Positions 13,382 to 21,717 of a stretch of 28,383 nt of DNA are shown in pieces. The DNA comes from Candidatus Uhrbacteria bacterium (GTDB taxonomy: Bacteria; Patescibacteriota; Patescibacteriia; JACQRZ01). The stretch spans positions 1-28,383 of the forward strand of contig JACQRZ010000009.1 of assembly GCA_016206235.1 (NCBI GenBank). The letters are read 5' to 3'. The number at the start of each line of letters is the position of its first letter. The first letter of the stretch is position 1. Made by a program: the position numbers and the translations under genes. Under the pieces are notes generated by a model, which saw nothing but the letters and a program-made list of their open reading frames with translations, had not been told where the DNA came from and made no database searches.

Positions 13382-14211
13382 TCGGCATTTTTCTCATTGC
13401 GCTTGCGACGTTTTTTGAAGAGCTCTCAACGTCAAGCGCAAAAGAATCGATAGCGCGACATATTGAGAGTATATCGTCGCGCGCTTTTATTATTGGTATC
13501 AGTGGTTTCTTTTTTCTTGTCTTGAGTGTTGTTGGTGGTGCCGAATTTCGATTCACTATCGCATCATTGCCGCTGGTGCTTGTTCTTGTAGGATGCGAGA
13601 TCGCCTTAACCAATATCACATTGCGAGCAATCCTTACCGCCGACCGCAGTACCTTTGGCTTTATGCGGACGCTTACGATTCCTTTCGTGCTTTGTATAGA
13701 GATTGCGTTAGGAACGACATTAACGACACTTCAAATCCTTGGTATTGTCGCGTTGGTGTTTGCACTTCTCCTTGTTTCATCGCGCGATTCATTTTCCCAT
13801 AAAGGCATGGCGTTAGCGCTTTTATCTGCATTTGGTTCTTCAATTACCATTTCACTCTATAAATACCTTATTACGAACTACAACTCTGTTGCAGGACAAC
13901 AAATTATAGCATCATGTATGCTGTTGCCATATTTTTATTGGCATGCTGTTACGCGCACAGGACAGCATCCCTTTCAGTTGTTGCGTATCAGAAAAGTGAT
14001 GGGTGAATCTCTTGCTCACGGCGTTGCTGGCGTACTTTCAAGTTTTGCCTACGCCTTTGCTCCAGCATCGGTCATTATTGCAGCAAAACGATCATGTGCG
14101 GTTTTTTGGAGCCTTGTTGTGGGAGCAGTGCATTTTCATGAACGGCACATCGTTGAAAAAGCGGCAATGGTTGGTCTTGCCATTACTGGCGTGGTGCTTT
14201 TGATTCGTTGA
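13378..14211 (+). CDS. EamA/DMT-superfamily transporter
   Basis: A 277-residue protein with ten predicted membrane helices arranged as two EamA-type halves (about 1-138 and 140-277), the usual drug/metabolite transporter layout. The first half includes FRFTIASLPLVLVLVGCEIALTNITLRAIL and RTLTIPFVLCIEIALGTTLT. The second has GMALALLSAFGSSITISLYKYLI and the closing SVIIAAKRSCAVFWSLVVGAVHFHERH plus AAMVGLAITGVVLLIR, matching the family's final-helix pattern of E-R-x(n)-G-x(n)-G. The substrate is not predictable from sequence. It is coupled to the DoxX-like gene by ATGA. The downstream gap of 75 nt to the convergent gene has only a weak CTCCTT/AAGGAG inverted repeat and no T-run. Confidence 0.88.
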   Translation: MIGIFLIALATFFEELSTSSAKESIARHIESISSRAFIIGISGFFFLVLSVVGGAEFRFTIASLPLVLVLVGCEIALTNITLRAILTADRSTFGFMRTLTIPFVLCIEIALGTTLTTLQILGIVALVFALLLVSSRDSFSHKGMALALLSAFGSSITISLYKYLITNYNSVAGQQIIASCMLLPYFYWHAVTRTGQHPFQLLRIRKVMGESLAHGVAGVLSSFAYAFAPASVIIAAKRSCAVFWSLVVGAVHFHERHIVEKAAMVGLAITGVVLLIR

Positions 14212-14286
14212 GAAGTCTCCTTTTCAATTTTGTTAAGGAGCGAAGCGAAGAAGTGCGCATCTGTCGTCCTATTCCGTAACGATCAC

Positions 14287-15288
14287 TCATCTGGGTTTCA
14301 TTAAGATATGGCGTTCAAAAAAAGTTTGAATTTTTTTAATATCATGTCGGAGTGGCGCACGAAGCACGGTATCGTTTGTCGGCTGCTTGCGGATGACTGG
14401 CGATACAAGGTCGGCAACATGAAGGGCAATGCCGAGTTCTTCAAGTTTTTTTCGATCCGCATCGGTTATTTTTGTAGTTTCAAAACGGTCTTGCACATGG
14501 CGTATGATCGATCCGGCAATTTTTTTATTGGCGATAATCATATCAAATGGGCGCGCTCCGAGCTTTTGGCCAAACCAGTCAAGGTAATCCAGAAGTGTAT
14601 AGTAGCTATCTTGTCCCCGATGAGCGAGAAGATTGAAGAAAAAAATTTTTTTTGCTTTACTTTTTTTCCATGTTTCCGCAAAACCTTTGACATAGATGTT
14701 TGGTAAAATGCTGCTAAAAAAATTCCCTGGCGTAAACATAAGATAATCTGCCGACAGCATGGCAGCGCGCGCTTCGGGGCTCAGTTTTGCGTTTGAACTT
14801 AAGAACAGGGACTTAATTGCGGCTTGAGAAAAGCTGTAATAGCTCTGAATTTGCGACTGGTCGGTAAGTACCGTGTTGTTGGTGAGTCGTGCGCAGAGCT
14901 TGGCGTAGTCGTAGGAAACAGGGATAACCGTATTGGGAAGATGGAGGAGTTTGTGGAGCTGGAGTACGCCGTGTCGTTGGCTTTTTGCGCATTGCAAAAA
15001 TGCTTTCAACAAGAGATTGCCAACATTAACGCCAAACAGATTGCCTCGTCCAAAGCGGTAGTCGATCACTTTTTTTACTGTGTTGTCCAGATCAATACTC
15101 GCAAAAAGGCATTGCCGAAAATCGCCAAGCGCAAAGCCTCGATAATCACGCCTAATTGCGCCAGTGGATCCGCCATCATCAAACGCACTAACGATTGTGG
15201 TGAGTTGTATCGGAAGACTTTTCAAGCTTTTCGTGAATGTTGACGCACCGACTCCGCCACCAATGAGCACAACTACTGGCTTTGACAT
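14287..15288 (-). CDS. YvcK/CofD-like protein (UPF0052)
   Basis: Belongs to the YvcK (gluconeogenesis factor)/CofD-like family, Rossmann-type proteins that bind UDP-sugars and influence cell-wall synthesis and carbon flow in Firmicutes. Features from the chosen start: VVVLIGGGVGASTFTKSL (nucleotide loop), SAFDDGGSTGAIRRDY, ALGDFRQCL, GVNVGNLLLKAFL, ADYLMFTPGNFFSSILPNI and the later FDMIIANKK and ALHVADLVSP. All fit the family, with about 333 residues (usual 310-330). I place the start at 15288 (MSKPVVVLIGGG) because homologues begin just before the first strand; an ATG at 15318 would add ten residues. It is a single gene on the minus strand, convergent with the EamA gene and divergent from purL. 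Confidence 0.9.
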   Translation of the reverse strand: MSKPVVVLIGGGVGASTFTKSLKSLPIQLTTIVSAFDDGGSTGAIRRDYRGFALGDFRQCLFASIDLDNTVKKVIDYRFGRGNLFGVNVGNLLLKAFLQCAKSQRHGVLQLHKLLHLPNTVIPVSYDYAKLCARLTNNTVLTDQSQIQSYYSFSQAAIKSLFLSSNAKLSPEARAAMLSADYLMFTPGNFFSSILPNIYVKGFAETWKKSKAKKIFFFNLLAHRGQDSYYTLLDYLDWFGQKLGARPFDMIIANKKIAGSIIRHVQDRFETTKITDADRKKLEELGIALHVADLVSPVIRKQPTNDTVLRAPLRHDIKKIQTFFERHILMKPR

Positions 15289-15352
15289 ACAGTAAGATTT
15301 CAAAATCAAATACGACATAGATAAGTCTAGTTCATCTTTTGGCAGGGGTCAA

Positions 15353-15464
15353 TATAATACATAATGACGTGGTTATAGCAGACCTCTGACACATCAACTT
15401 GTTTATTGACAAAGGAAAGTGCCAATTATAGGGTTGAAGTACTGTTCTTTTACAATGAAGGGAG
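15353..15464 (+). promoter_or_regulatory. purL promoter region and ribosome site
   Basis: TATAAT (15353-15358) is a perfect -10 but lacks a good -35. TTGACA (15406-15411) is a perfect -35 followed after 15 nt by a weak TATAGG (15427-15432). GAAGGGAG (15457-15464) sits 8 nt before the ATG at 15473 and fixes that start. Confidence 0.5.
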
Positions 15465-15472
15465 TACACCAT

Positions 15473-18400
15473 ATGGATGCTCTGACAGTCATTTCGCGTT
15501 TCAGGACATCTGCATTCTGGAAAAACGAAGAAAAAAAACTACGTGCAGCGCTTCAACAGCATGTATCAATGGGTATTATGGATGTAATGCTTGAACGTCG
15601 CTTTTTGATTTTTTCTGAGCACCCACTTACAAGCCACGAAGAAACTATCCTTGATGCGTTGCTTTGTAATGACATTGAACCGCACAGGTATTCAATAGAG
15701 AGTCAGCTTGCCGCAGGCGTAGTGGAAGTTGGTCCTCGTCGGTCGATTATCACTCCATGGAGCACGAATGCCGTTGCGATCTGTAGAAATATCGGCTTAC
15801 ACGGTATTACGCGCCTCGAAGAGACACGGCGTATTCAGATCGTCCTTGAAGAAGATACCGCCCTCACGCCAGAACGGTATGAGAAACTCTATGAGTTGAG
15901 CCATGATCGTATGACTGAGGAGATGTATCGTCTCCCATCGATCGATTTTCTTTCCCATGCTCCCAGAGTTGCTGACGAACCCATTCTTCTGATGGAACGT
16001 GGGCCTCAGGCAGTATTCGAAACGGTGAGTCGCTACGGTCTTGGGATAGATGAAAAGCTTGCAGGTTATGTTATTGATTACTATACAAGCACTGGCTATA
16101 ACCCCACACTAACGGAACTGTTTGGTTTTGCCCAACTCAATTCCGACCACTGCAGGCACAGGCTTTTTAACGGCCAATTCATTATTGATGGCCAAAAGAT
16201 GGAAAAAAGCCTTTTCGACCTTATTCGAGACACGATGCGTACAGGAGATGGAAATGTTTTGTCAGCCTACCGGGATAATGCAGCCCTCTTTGCCCAAGCT
16301 GATATTCAAGCACTTATCCCGACCGATCCTACCATCCCTTCGCCATACGGGAGGCGCGATGTGCGTTACGCTATTTCATTGAAGGCAGAGACGCATAATC
16401 ATCCCACGACGATTTGCGCCTTTCCAGGCGCAGCTACAGGTACGGGAGGCGAGATACGCGACCGACAGATGGCTGGACGCGGAGGAATTCCGCGAGCTGG
16501 CCTTGCCTGTTACTACGTTGGCCATCTCTTTATTCCGCAGTATCCGTTGCCGTGGGAACAGGAATACGCGCCACACGTGGCACGATTCCAAACGCCGCTT
16601 GAAATTGCAATCCAAGCATCGAATGGCGCGAGTGATTATGGCAACAAATTTGGTCAACCTCTTATCTTGGGGTCATTCAGATCTTTTGAGCACATGTTTG
16701 CAGATGGCGAGCACTACGGTTATCGCAAGACGGTTATGGTTGCAGGCGGGTGCGGACATGTCGACGTGCGCCATGCCGAAAAGCGCCAGTCCCATGAAGG
16801 CGATTTGATCATCCAGCTCGGCGGTGATGCTTATTGGATCGGCGTTGGCGGCGGTTCTGCATCAAGCAAGGATGCGGGATCGCAATCTGCTGACCTCGAC
16901 TTTGATTCAGTCCAGCGTGAAAACCCGGAAATGCAAACAAGAATCAACGAAGTCGTGCGCGCCTGTTCTGAACTCGGTGACGAAAATCCGCTCATCACCT
17001 GTACCGATCTTGGTGCCGGAGGAGAGTCGGTTGCGCTCACTGAGATCGCATATCCAATGGGCGCTCGCTACGACCTCAAAAAGATTCCATCGGGAGACCC
17101 GACAATGCCGCTCTACGTGCTCTGGTGCAACGAGTCGCAGGAACGCGTGGTTGTTATTGTTGCAAAGGAAGACTACCGAATGCTTGCGGAGATTTGCGAG
17201 CGCAATCGTTGTCCCTACGTGCATGTTGGCGAAATAACAAGTGATGAAAAGCTTGTTGTTGAGTACGATGATAAAAGCCCTGATCCAGGCCAAACGACGC
17301 CAGTTGATGTTCACATGAACTTTTTACTTGCAGACCTGCCAAAACTGGAGATTCACGCGCAAACGGTTAGCCGTGAATTATTGAATTTTGAGATCCAAAC
17401 AGATATCGCTGAGGCGCTCAATCGCGTTTTACGAAATCCGGCTGTTGCGTGCAAGTATTGGCTTGTGCGTAAAGTTGACCGCTCGGTTGGCGGGCTTGTT
17501 GCCCGACAGCAGTGCGTTGGGCTACTGCATCTTCCGCTTGCGGACTGTGCTGTTACGGCAGATGGATATGCTGGTACTACTGGTACTGCCATATCAATTG
17601 GCGAACGCCCAATTATTGGTTTGATTGACGTAGCCGCATCTGTTCGCATGAGCATTGGCGAAGCGCTCTTAAATCTTGTGTCAGCGCCTATTGATGACTT
17701 TGACTCGATCAACTTTTCAGCTACATGGCAATGGCCATGCAAGCAACCCGGTGAAGATGCGAGGTTGTACCATGCCGTACAGGCAGCTCGCGATCTGTGT
17801 GTCTATCTGGGTTTGCGTATTCCTGTTGGTAAAGATTCGACATCGATGACAGCAGTTGCCGCGCGCGGCGGGAAGAAACATCTTATCAAAGCGCCAGGCA
17901 CCGTGCAGTTTATTGCGTGCGCGCCATGCTCGGATATTCGCGCGGTATGCACGCCCGACATTAAACAGTCATCAGCGAGCAACATTGTTTTTATAGATAT
18001 TGCTCGAGGACAACGGCGAATGGGCGGTTCTGTGCTTGCGCAGTGTTTCTCGCAGATAGGTGATGAGGCGCCCGATATGGACGACCCGGATTTTTTTCAA
18101 AGAGCATGGTGCGCGATTAACGAGCTTGTACGTACCGGTGTTGCGCTCAGCGTGCACGATAAATCTGAAGGAGGCCTCATGACATGCGTGCTTGAAATGG
18201 TGTTCGCTGGAGATTGCGGCATGTATATTGACCTTCCAGACATTCCAGTCGACGATGTTGTGAAGTATCTTTTTAACGAAGAACTTGGCGTTGTGTTCGA
18301 GTATAATTCTTCTGACGCGGGTCGATTCCTTGAAATCGTAGAGCGGCACCATGTCGCGGACTACTGTCATGTCATTGGTTACCCAATGCCTGAAAAAAGA

Positions 18401-19420
18401 ATTGTTGTGCGCGCTGATGACACAACGGTCTACCACGAAGCGCTCTTCGCTGTGCGGGGAGTGTGGCTTGAAACCTCTGCTTATTTGGATGCGTTGCAAA
18501 CTGATGCGGATCACGCGCAAAACGATTTTATTGTCATGAAGCAGGGCAGACGTTCACCGTATACGCGCGTGGATAACGACGCGCCAATGGTGTTGCTGCC
18601 GAATTCGCAGGAAAAACCTCGTGTGGCGGTTCTGCGCGAAGAGGGAACCAATGGCCATCGCGAACTTGCCGCAGCGTTTTTTACCGCAGGTTTTGATGTG
18701 TATGACGTCACGTTGTCAGACATCGCCAATGACCATATCAGTCTTTCGAAGTTCAAAGGAATTGCAGTAGCTGGCGGATTTAGTTTTGGCGATGTGCTCG
18801 ATGCAGGAAAGGGGATGGCAGCTGTCATGCGCTTCAATGCGAGCGTACGACGTGAGCTCGATGATTTTTTGGATCGTGACGATACATTCACATTCGGCGT
18901 GTGTAACGGCTGCCAAGTGCTCACCCTCCTTGGCGTAGTGCCATGGCGTGGAGTCGAGCCTGAGCGTCAGCCGCGATTTGTGCGAAATACGTCAGGTATC
19001 TTCGAATCGCGATTTTCAACAGTAGTAATAGAGAAGAGTCCTTCACTTTTCTTTAAAGGGATGGAAGGCTCGCGTCTTGGCATATGGGTTGCTCATGGCG
19101 AAGGTCGATGCGTATGGCCCGATGAGACATTGTTGCATCAAGCATTGAATAATCATCTTGCCCCGATGCGTTTTATTGACGATACGGGCGAAGTGACCCA
19201 ACAGTATCCATATAATCCCAACGGCTCACCGTACGGTATTACCGCTTTGTGTTCGCCCGATGGAAGGCATCTTGTTATGATGCCACACGCCGAACGTTTG
19301 TTCTTGCGTTGGCAGTGGCCTCATTGGCCTGCGGAGTGGTCTGAACACCAGACTTCGCCGTGGCTTTCTGTATTTCAGAATGCATACAACTGGTGTGCTT
19401 CCTATTCAATAACTCACTAA
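15473..19420 (+). CDS. purL: Phosphoribosylformylglycinamidine synthase, single-chain
   Basis: Large-type FGAM synthase: formylglycinamide ribonucleotide + glutamine + ATP to FGAM, the fourth step of de novo purine synthesis. At 1315 residues it matches the gammaproteobacterial/eukaryotic form (E. coli about 1295), not the PurS-PurL-PurQ split form. Order: PurS-like N-terminus (about 1-150), linker with LNSDHCRHRLFNG, two PurM-like synthase halves with AETHNHPTTICAFPGAATG and GGEIRDR, and a C-terminal class I glutaminase starting PRVAVLREEGTNGHRE, with nucleophile Cys1144 in FGVCNGC and a final PHAERLF. The strong ribosome site GAAGGGAG decides the start at 15473; the frame is open to 15419. 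No other pur gene lies nearby and a terminator follows, so it is a single-gene unit. Confidence 0.97.
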   Translation: MDALTVISRFRTSAFWKNEEKKLRAALQQHVSMGIMDVMLERRFLIFSEHPLTSHEETILDALLCNDIEPHRYSIESQLAAGVVEVGPRRSIITPWSTNAVAICRNIGLHGITRLEETRRIQIVLEEDTALTPERYEKLYELSHDRMTEEMYRLPSIDFLSHAPRVADEPILLMERGPQAVFETVSRYGLGIDEKLAGYVIDYYTSTGYNPTLTELFGFAQLNSDHCRHRLFNGQFIIDGQKMEKSLFDLIRDTMRTGDGNVLSAYRDNAALFAQADIQALIPTDPTIPSPYGRRDVRYAISLKAETHNHPTTICAFPGAATGTGGEIRDRQMAGRGGIPRAGLACYYVGHLFIPQYPLPWEQEYAPHVARFQTPLEIAIQASNGASDYGNKFGQPLILGSFRSFEHMFADGEHYGYRKTVMVAGGCGHVDVRHAEKRQSHEGDLIIQLGGDAYWIGVGGGSASSKDAGSQSADLDFDSVQRENPEMQTRINEVVRACSELGDENPLITCTDLGAGGESVALTEIAYPMGARYDLKKIPSGDPTMPLYVLWCNESQERVVVIVAKEDYRMLAEICERNRCPYVHVGEITSDEKLVVEYDDKSPDPGQTTPVDVHMNFLLADLPKLEIHAQTVSRELLNFEIQTDIAEALNRVLRNPAVACKYWLVRKVDRSVGGLVARQQCVGLLHLPLADCAVTADGYAGTTGTAISIGERPIIGLIDVAASVRMSIGEALLNLVSAPIDDFDSINFSATWQWPCKQPGEDARLYHAVQAARDLCVYLGLRIPVGKDSTSMTAVAARGGKKHLIKAPGTVQFIACAPCSDIRAVCTPDIKQSSASNIVFIDIARGQRRMGGSVLAQCFSQIGDEAPDMDDPDFFQRAWCAINELVRTGVALSVHDKSEGGLMTCVLEMVFAGDCGMYIDLPDIPVDDVVKYLFNEELGVVFEYNSSDAGRFLEIVERHHVADYCHVIGYPMPEKRIVVRADDTTVYHEALFAVRGVWLETSAYLDALQTDADHAQNDFIVMKQGRRSPYTRVDNDAPMVLLPNSQEKPRVAVLREEGTNGHRELAAAFFTAGFDVYDVTLSDIANDHISLSKFKGIAVAGGFSFGDVLDAGKGMAAVMRFNASVRRELDDFLDRDDTFTFGVCNGCQVLTLLGVVPWRGVEPERQPRFVRNTSGIFESRFSTVVIEKSPSLFFKGMEGSRLGIWVAHGEGRCVWPDETLLHQALNNHLAPMRFIDDTGEVTQQYPYNPNGSPYGITALCSPDGRHLVMMPHAERLFLRWQWPHWPAEWSEHQTSPWLSVFQNAYNWCASYSITH

Positions 19421-19430
19421 ACGATCTTTT

Positions 19431-19478
19431 ACCCGTCATTTTTTGTGCAAAAGCAAAAATGGCGGGTCAATTTTTTTA
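19431..19478 (+). terminator. Intrinsic terminator after purL
   Basis: ACCCGTCATTTTT (from 19431) pairs with AAAAATGGCGGGT (to 19467) with one G-T wobble, followed by seven T (19471-19477). A long stem in a good position, 10 nt after the purL stop. Confidence 0.9.
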
Positions 19479-19511
19479 TAGACAGTTGTTTGTGCGAGCA
19501 GTAATCAGCAT

Positions 19512-19537
19512 TACACGCTTTTGTGTGTTAGCGTGTA
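19512..19537. other. Perfect 7-bp inverted repeat downstream of purL
   Basis: TACACGC (19512-19518) mirrors GCGTGTA (19531-19537) around a 12-nt GT-rich loop. It could be a protein-binding dyad or RNA hairpin. The surrounding 19480-19640 stretch otherwise shows nothing I can support. Confidence 0.35.
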
Positions 19538-19659
19538 GAGATGTGTCTCCCAAAAAGTATACATTTTTACAATTACTTGTGCATTGTATTGATGAGAGAA
19601 TGAGTGTCTGGGCTTGCGTTTGTTTTGCCAATGACCTATTAGTATAACGGAGGAAAAGC

Positions 19660-19704
19660 ATGGCTTATTACCATGACAAGAAACAATGTTGTACTACGTA
19701 TTGA
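19660..19704 (+). CDS. Putative 14-codon micro-ORF with strong ribosome site
   Basis: ATG at 19660 follows GGAGG by 6 nt, one of the best ribosome sites in the window, and opens a 14-codon frame (MAYYHDKKQCCTTY) ending in TGA. The peptide has two adjacent Cys and two pairs of Tyr. It could be a leader peptide, a micro-protein, or the leftover start of a lost gene. Its second half lies inside an imperfect 28-bp repeat. The family is unknown and coding status uncertain. Confidence 0.35.
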   Translation: MAYYHDKKQCCTTY

Positions 19705-19729
19705 CAAGAACAGTGTTTCACTACGGATA
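19675..19729 (+). repeat. Imperfect 28-bp tandem repeat
   Basis: Copy 1 at 19675-19701 (GACAAGAAACAATGTT...ACTACG) and copy 2 at 19703-19729 (GACAAGAACAGTGTTT...ACTACG) agree at about 23 of 27 aligned positions with one gap. Copy 2 is part of a TTGACA hexamer (19701-19706). It may be a duplicated binding site or promoter element upstream of the DUF378 gene. Confidence 0.45.
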
Positions 19730-19735
19730 GTGCGG

Positions 19736-19741
19736 TATACT
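19736..19741 (+). promoter_or_regulatory. Possible -10 box upstream of the DUF378 gene
   Basis: TATACT at 19736-19741 is the -10 hexamer used elsewhere in the window. No -35 lies at 16-18 nt, although TTGACA is at 19701, too far for a normal spacer. It would give a leader of about 60 nt before 19810. Confidence 0.3.
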
Positions 19742-19809
19742 AACGTTGAGCTTGCCCATTGAGCGGGCTTGGTCGACAGCTTTTTTAAAAAATAACGACT
19801 ACCATTTCT

Positions 19810-20019
19810 ATGAAATCACTTCACATGCTCACATTCCTCTTGCTGGTTATCGGAGGTTTAAACTGGCTTTTAGTCGGTCTCTTTGCATGGGATATTGGTA
19901 TGCTTTTTGGAGGACAGGGAGTGCTTGTTTCGCGCATTATTTATGTTCTTGTTGGACTTTCAGCGCTGTATGAGCTTTTTACGCACAAGGGCGCATGCAA
20001 GGCTTGCGCTGTGCAGTAA
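19810..20019 (+). CDS. DUF378-family small membrane protein
   Basis: A 69-residue protein with two membrane helices: about 5-25 (HMLTFLLLVIGGLNWLLVGLF) and about 38-58 (SRIIYVLVGLSALYELF). The GGLNWLLVGLF ... D-I-G-M-LFG ... SRIIYVLVGLSALYEL pattern is that of the DUF378/YuzA family, widespread in bacteria and of unknown function. The C-terminus adds a short CKACAVQ tail with two Cys in C-x2-C, which is not part of the family core. No Shine-Dalgarno site precedes the ATG. It ends 30 nt before a good terminator and appears to be a single-gene unit. Confidence 0.9.
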   Translation: MKSLHMLTFLLLVIGGLNWLLVGLFAWDIGMLFGGQGVLVSRIIYVLVGLSALYELFTHKGACKACAVQ

Positions 20020-20049
20020 ACAACTATTTTTTCAAGCAATTCAGAAAAA

Positions 20050-20080
20050 AGAGTTCCCATTTGGGGACTCTTGTCTTTTT
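20050..20080 (+). terminator. Intrinsic terminator after the DUF378 gene
   Basis: AGAGTTCCC (20050-20058) pairs with GGGGACTCT (20063-20071) over 9 bp with one T-G wobble, loop ATTT, then TGTCTTTTT. Confidence 0.85.
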
Positions 20081-20133
20081 CATGCTATATGATAGGGTGA
20101 TAAACATTCGTTCTTTTTTATCGGAGGTTGAAG

Positions 20134-20532
20134 ATGAAGCCATATAAAATCATGACGAATTGCGGGGATGAAGTGTTGAGCATATTGAGAAAATACTCAA
20201 TCATTGTTATTCCCACAGCATTTGAGCACGGTGAGCCATTACTTAACGAGTACGTAAGAAGATACGCGCCATCAGAGATATTTTCAAAGGTTCGATCAAT
20301 TCCGTGTTATTCAGAACATATGCCGACTAATAATGACGGGCAGGAAAAAGAGCTGAACCATTCGCAAGATCTTTTCAGGCAAGCATTAGATGAGATCGAG
20401 TGCGAACCCGATGATACAGTCGCCGTAGTTATTTTGTTAGAAAATTATCATCCAAGCGCTGCGTTGCTTGGAGCAAAATTTTTTATAGCAGCTGCTGAAT
20501 CCGCGTTGTTTCCAGATATGTTTATCTATTAG
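20134..20532 (+). CDS. Hypothetical protein, 132 residues
   Basis: A soluble protein beginning MKPYKIMTNCGDEVLSILRK. Predicted alternating helices and strands (YSIIVIPTAFEHG, EPLLNEYVRRYAPSEIF, DTVAVVILLENYHPSAALLGAKFFIAAAESALF) suggest a small alpha/beta fold. The Cys at 10, 57 and 94 do not form an obvious motif. GGAGG 6 nt before the ATG at 20134 decides this start over a TTG at 20128. It has its own likely extended -10 (TGCTATAT near 20083) and a terminator downstream, so it is a monocistronic unit. I do not recognise a family. Confidence 0.75.
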   Translation: MKPYKIMTNCGDEVLSILRKYSIIVIPTAFEHGEPLLNEYVRRYAPSEIFSKVRSIPCYSEHMPTNNDGQEKELNHSQDLFRQALDEIECEPDDTVAVVILLENYHPSAALLGAKFFIAAAESALFPDMFIY

Positions 20533-20553
20533 CCTTCAATGCTTATCAAGCTT

Positions 20554-20585
20554 GCCGCTGGATTTCGTTTCAGCGGCTCTTTTTT
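20554..20585 (+). terminator. Intrinsic terminator before pheS
   Basis: GCCGCTG (20554-20560) pairs exactly with CAGCGGC (20571-20577), loop GATTTCGTTT, followed by TC and six T. It ends the 132-residue gene's transcript. Confidence 0.9.
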
Positions 20586-20595
20586 GTTTGGAATA

Positions 20596-20624
20596 TTGAA
20601 AAATTTTAGCAGATCAAGTAGCAT
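20596..20624 (+). promoter_or_regulatory. Candidate pheST promoter
   Basis: TTGAAA (20596-20601), 17-nt spacer and TAGCAT (20619-20624) end 9 nt before the ATG at 20634. This implies a leader of only a few nucleotides; there is no Shine-Dalgarno site. Confidence 0.45.
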
Positions 20625-20633
20625 AGTATTCAT

Positions 20634-21665
20634 ATGATGAAACAAAAATTAGATCACATTCGCAAAGAAACACTCGCTGCCATCGCTGCTGCAAAAACGG
20701 CGCAGGATATTGAAAAGATCGAGCAAAAGGTATTTGGGCGAAAAAATGGTACGCTTACGGAAAGCTTGAAGATGTTAAAAGATATTTCTGGCGAGGTGCG
20801 CAAGGAAGTGGGGCAAAAGGCAAACGAGCTCAAAGACGAACTTCAAAAGGCACTCGAAAATGCACGCGTGGCATTAGCAGAAAAAGAAGAGGCATCACTG
20901 GTATTTGATATATCGGAACCCTCGTTGCCGCGCGCGGCTAGCGGCACGCTTCATCCAATCACGCTTATTCAGCAGGATTTGGAAGATGTTCTCTCATCAA
21001 TGGGATTCATGATTTTGGACGGCCCAGAACTCGAGTCTGATTTTTATAATTTTGAAGCACTTAATATTCCGACCACGCATCCGGCACGAGATTCGCAAGA
21101 TACCTTCTATGTTAAAGGTCATTCAACGTGGCTTATGCGCACGCATACATCTTCAATGCAGGTGCGCGCGCTCCGTGAGTATGGCGCGCCAGTCATGGCA
21201 GTTGTCCCAGGGCGATGTTTTCGCAACGAGGCAACCGATGCGCGTCACGAACACACCTTTTTTCAGTTGGAAGGATTTATGGTGGGTGAGAACATTACGT
21301 TTTGTCATCTTAAAGGAGTTCTTGAGGCGATCGCCAAACATCTCTACGGACCAGATACGCGTATCCGCCTTCGGCCAAAATACTACCCGTTTGTCGAGCC
21401 CGGAGTGAACGGCGAAGTAACGTGCATGTTTTGTAAAGGGAGTGGATGCCGTTTGTGTAAGCAGACAGGGTACTTAGAGATATTTGGCGCTGGTATGATT
21501 CACAACTCAGTGCTGCGCGCAGGAAACCTTGACCCTGAAAAAGTACAGGGTTTTGCATTTGGCCTTGGACTTACGCGCCTCGCCATGCTCAAATACGGCA
21601 TTGATGATATTCGCTTGTTCGAAAGCCAAGACTTTTCTTTCCTGAGTCAATTCACTTCTATATAA
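20634..21665 (+). CDS. pheS: Phenylalanyl-tRNA synthetase alpha subunit
   Basis: Alpha chain of the (alpha-beta)2 enzyme that charges tRNA-Phe. The 343 residues show an N-terminal tRNA-binding coiled coil (about 1-85), then the class II catalytic core: motif 1 HPITLIQQDLEDVLSSMGF, TWLMRTHTSSMQVRAL (motif 2 region), PGRCFRNEATDARHEHTFFQLEGFMVG and motif 3 GFAFGLGLTRLAMLKYGIDDIRLF. Between motifs 2 and 3 it carries a four-Cys cluster, C264-x2-C267-x4-C272-x2-C275, a likely zinc knuckle found in some bacterial PheS. The start could be the ATG at 20634 or 20637. pheT follows after 52 nt, so the two are co-transcribed and form one complex; the gap holds a heptamer repeat. Confidence 0.97.
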   Translation: MMKQKLDHIRKETLAAIAAAKTAQDIEKIEQKVFGRKNGTLTESLKMLKDISGEVRKEVGQKANELKDELQKALENARVALAEKEEASLVFDISEPSLPRAASGTLHPITLIQQDLEDVLSSMGFMILDGPELESDFYNFEALNIPTTHPARDSQDTFYVKGHSTWLMRTHTSSMQVRALREYGAPVMAVVPGRCFRNEATDARHEHTFFQLEGFMVGENITFCHLKGVLEAIAKHLYGPDTRIRLRPKYYPFVEPGVNGEVTCMFCKGSGCRLCKQTGYLEIFGAGMIHNSVLRAGNLDPEKVQGFAFGLGLTRLAMLKYGIDDIRLFESQDFSFLSQFTSI

Positions 21666-21674
21666 TATATGGCC

Positions 21675-21712
21675 ACGCACTCTTCACTCGTCACTCTTCA
21701 CTCGTCACTTTA
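21675..21712 (+). repeat. Heptamer repeat between pheS and pheT
   Basis: CACTCTTCACTCGT occurs twice in tandem from 21679 and then starts again (CACTTT): five units of a 7-nt period (CACTCTT/CACTCGT). Read on the other strand it is AGTGA-rich, like the repeat at 9392. Confidence 0.65.
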
Positions 21713-21717
21713 GAGCT

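Noticed and set aside
14217..14240. CTCCTT/AAGGAG inverted repeat after the EamA gene
   Set aside because: Only 6 bp with a 12-nt loop and no T-run; too weak for a terminator call.
15419..15472. PurL start at 15419
   Set aside because: GAAGGGAG at 8 nt from the ATG at 15473 is decisive, and PurL homologues do not carry the extra 18 residues.
17972..18520. 182-residue minus-strand frame inside purL
   Set aside because: Antisense shadow of a strongly conserved gene; no ribosome site and no family-like sequence.
19360..19647. 95-residue frame overlapping the purL end
   Set aside because: It runs through the purL terminator hairpin and reads as a composition shadow.
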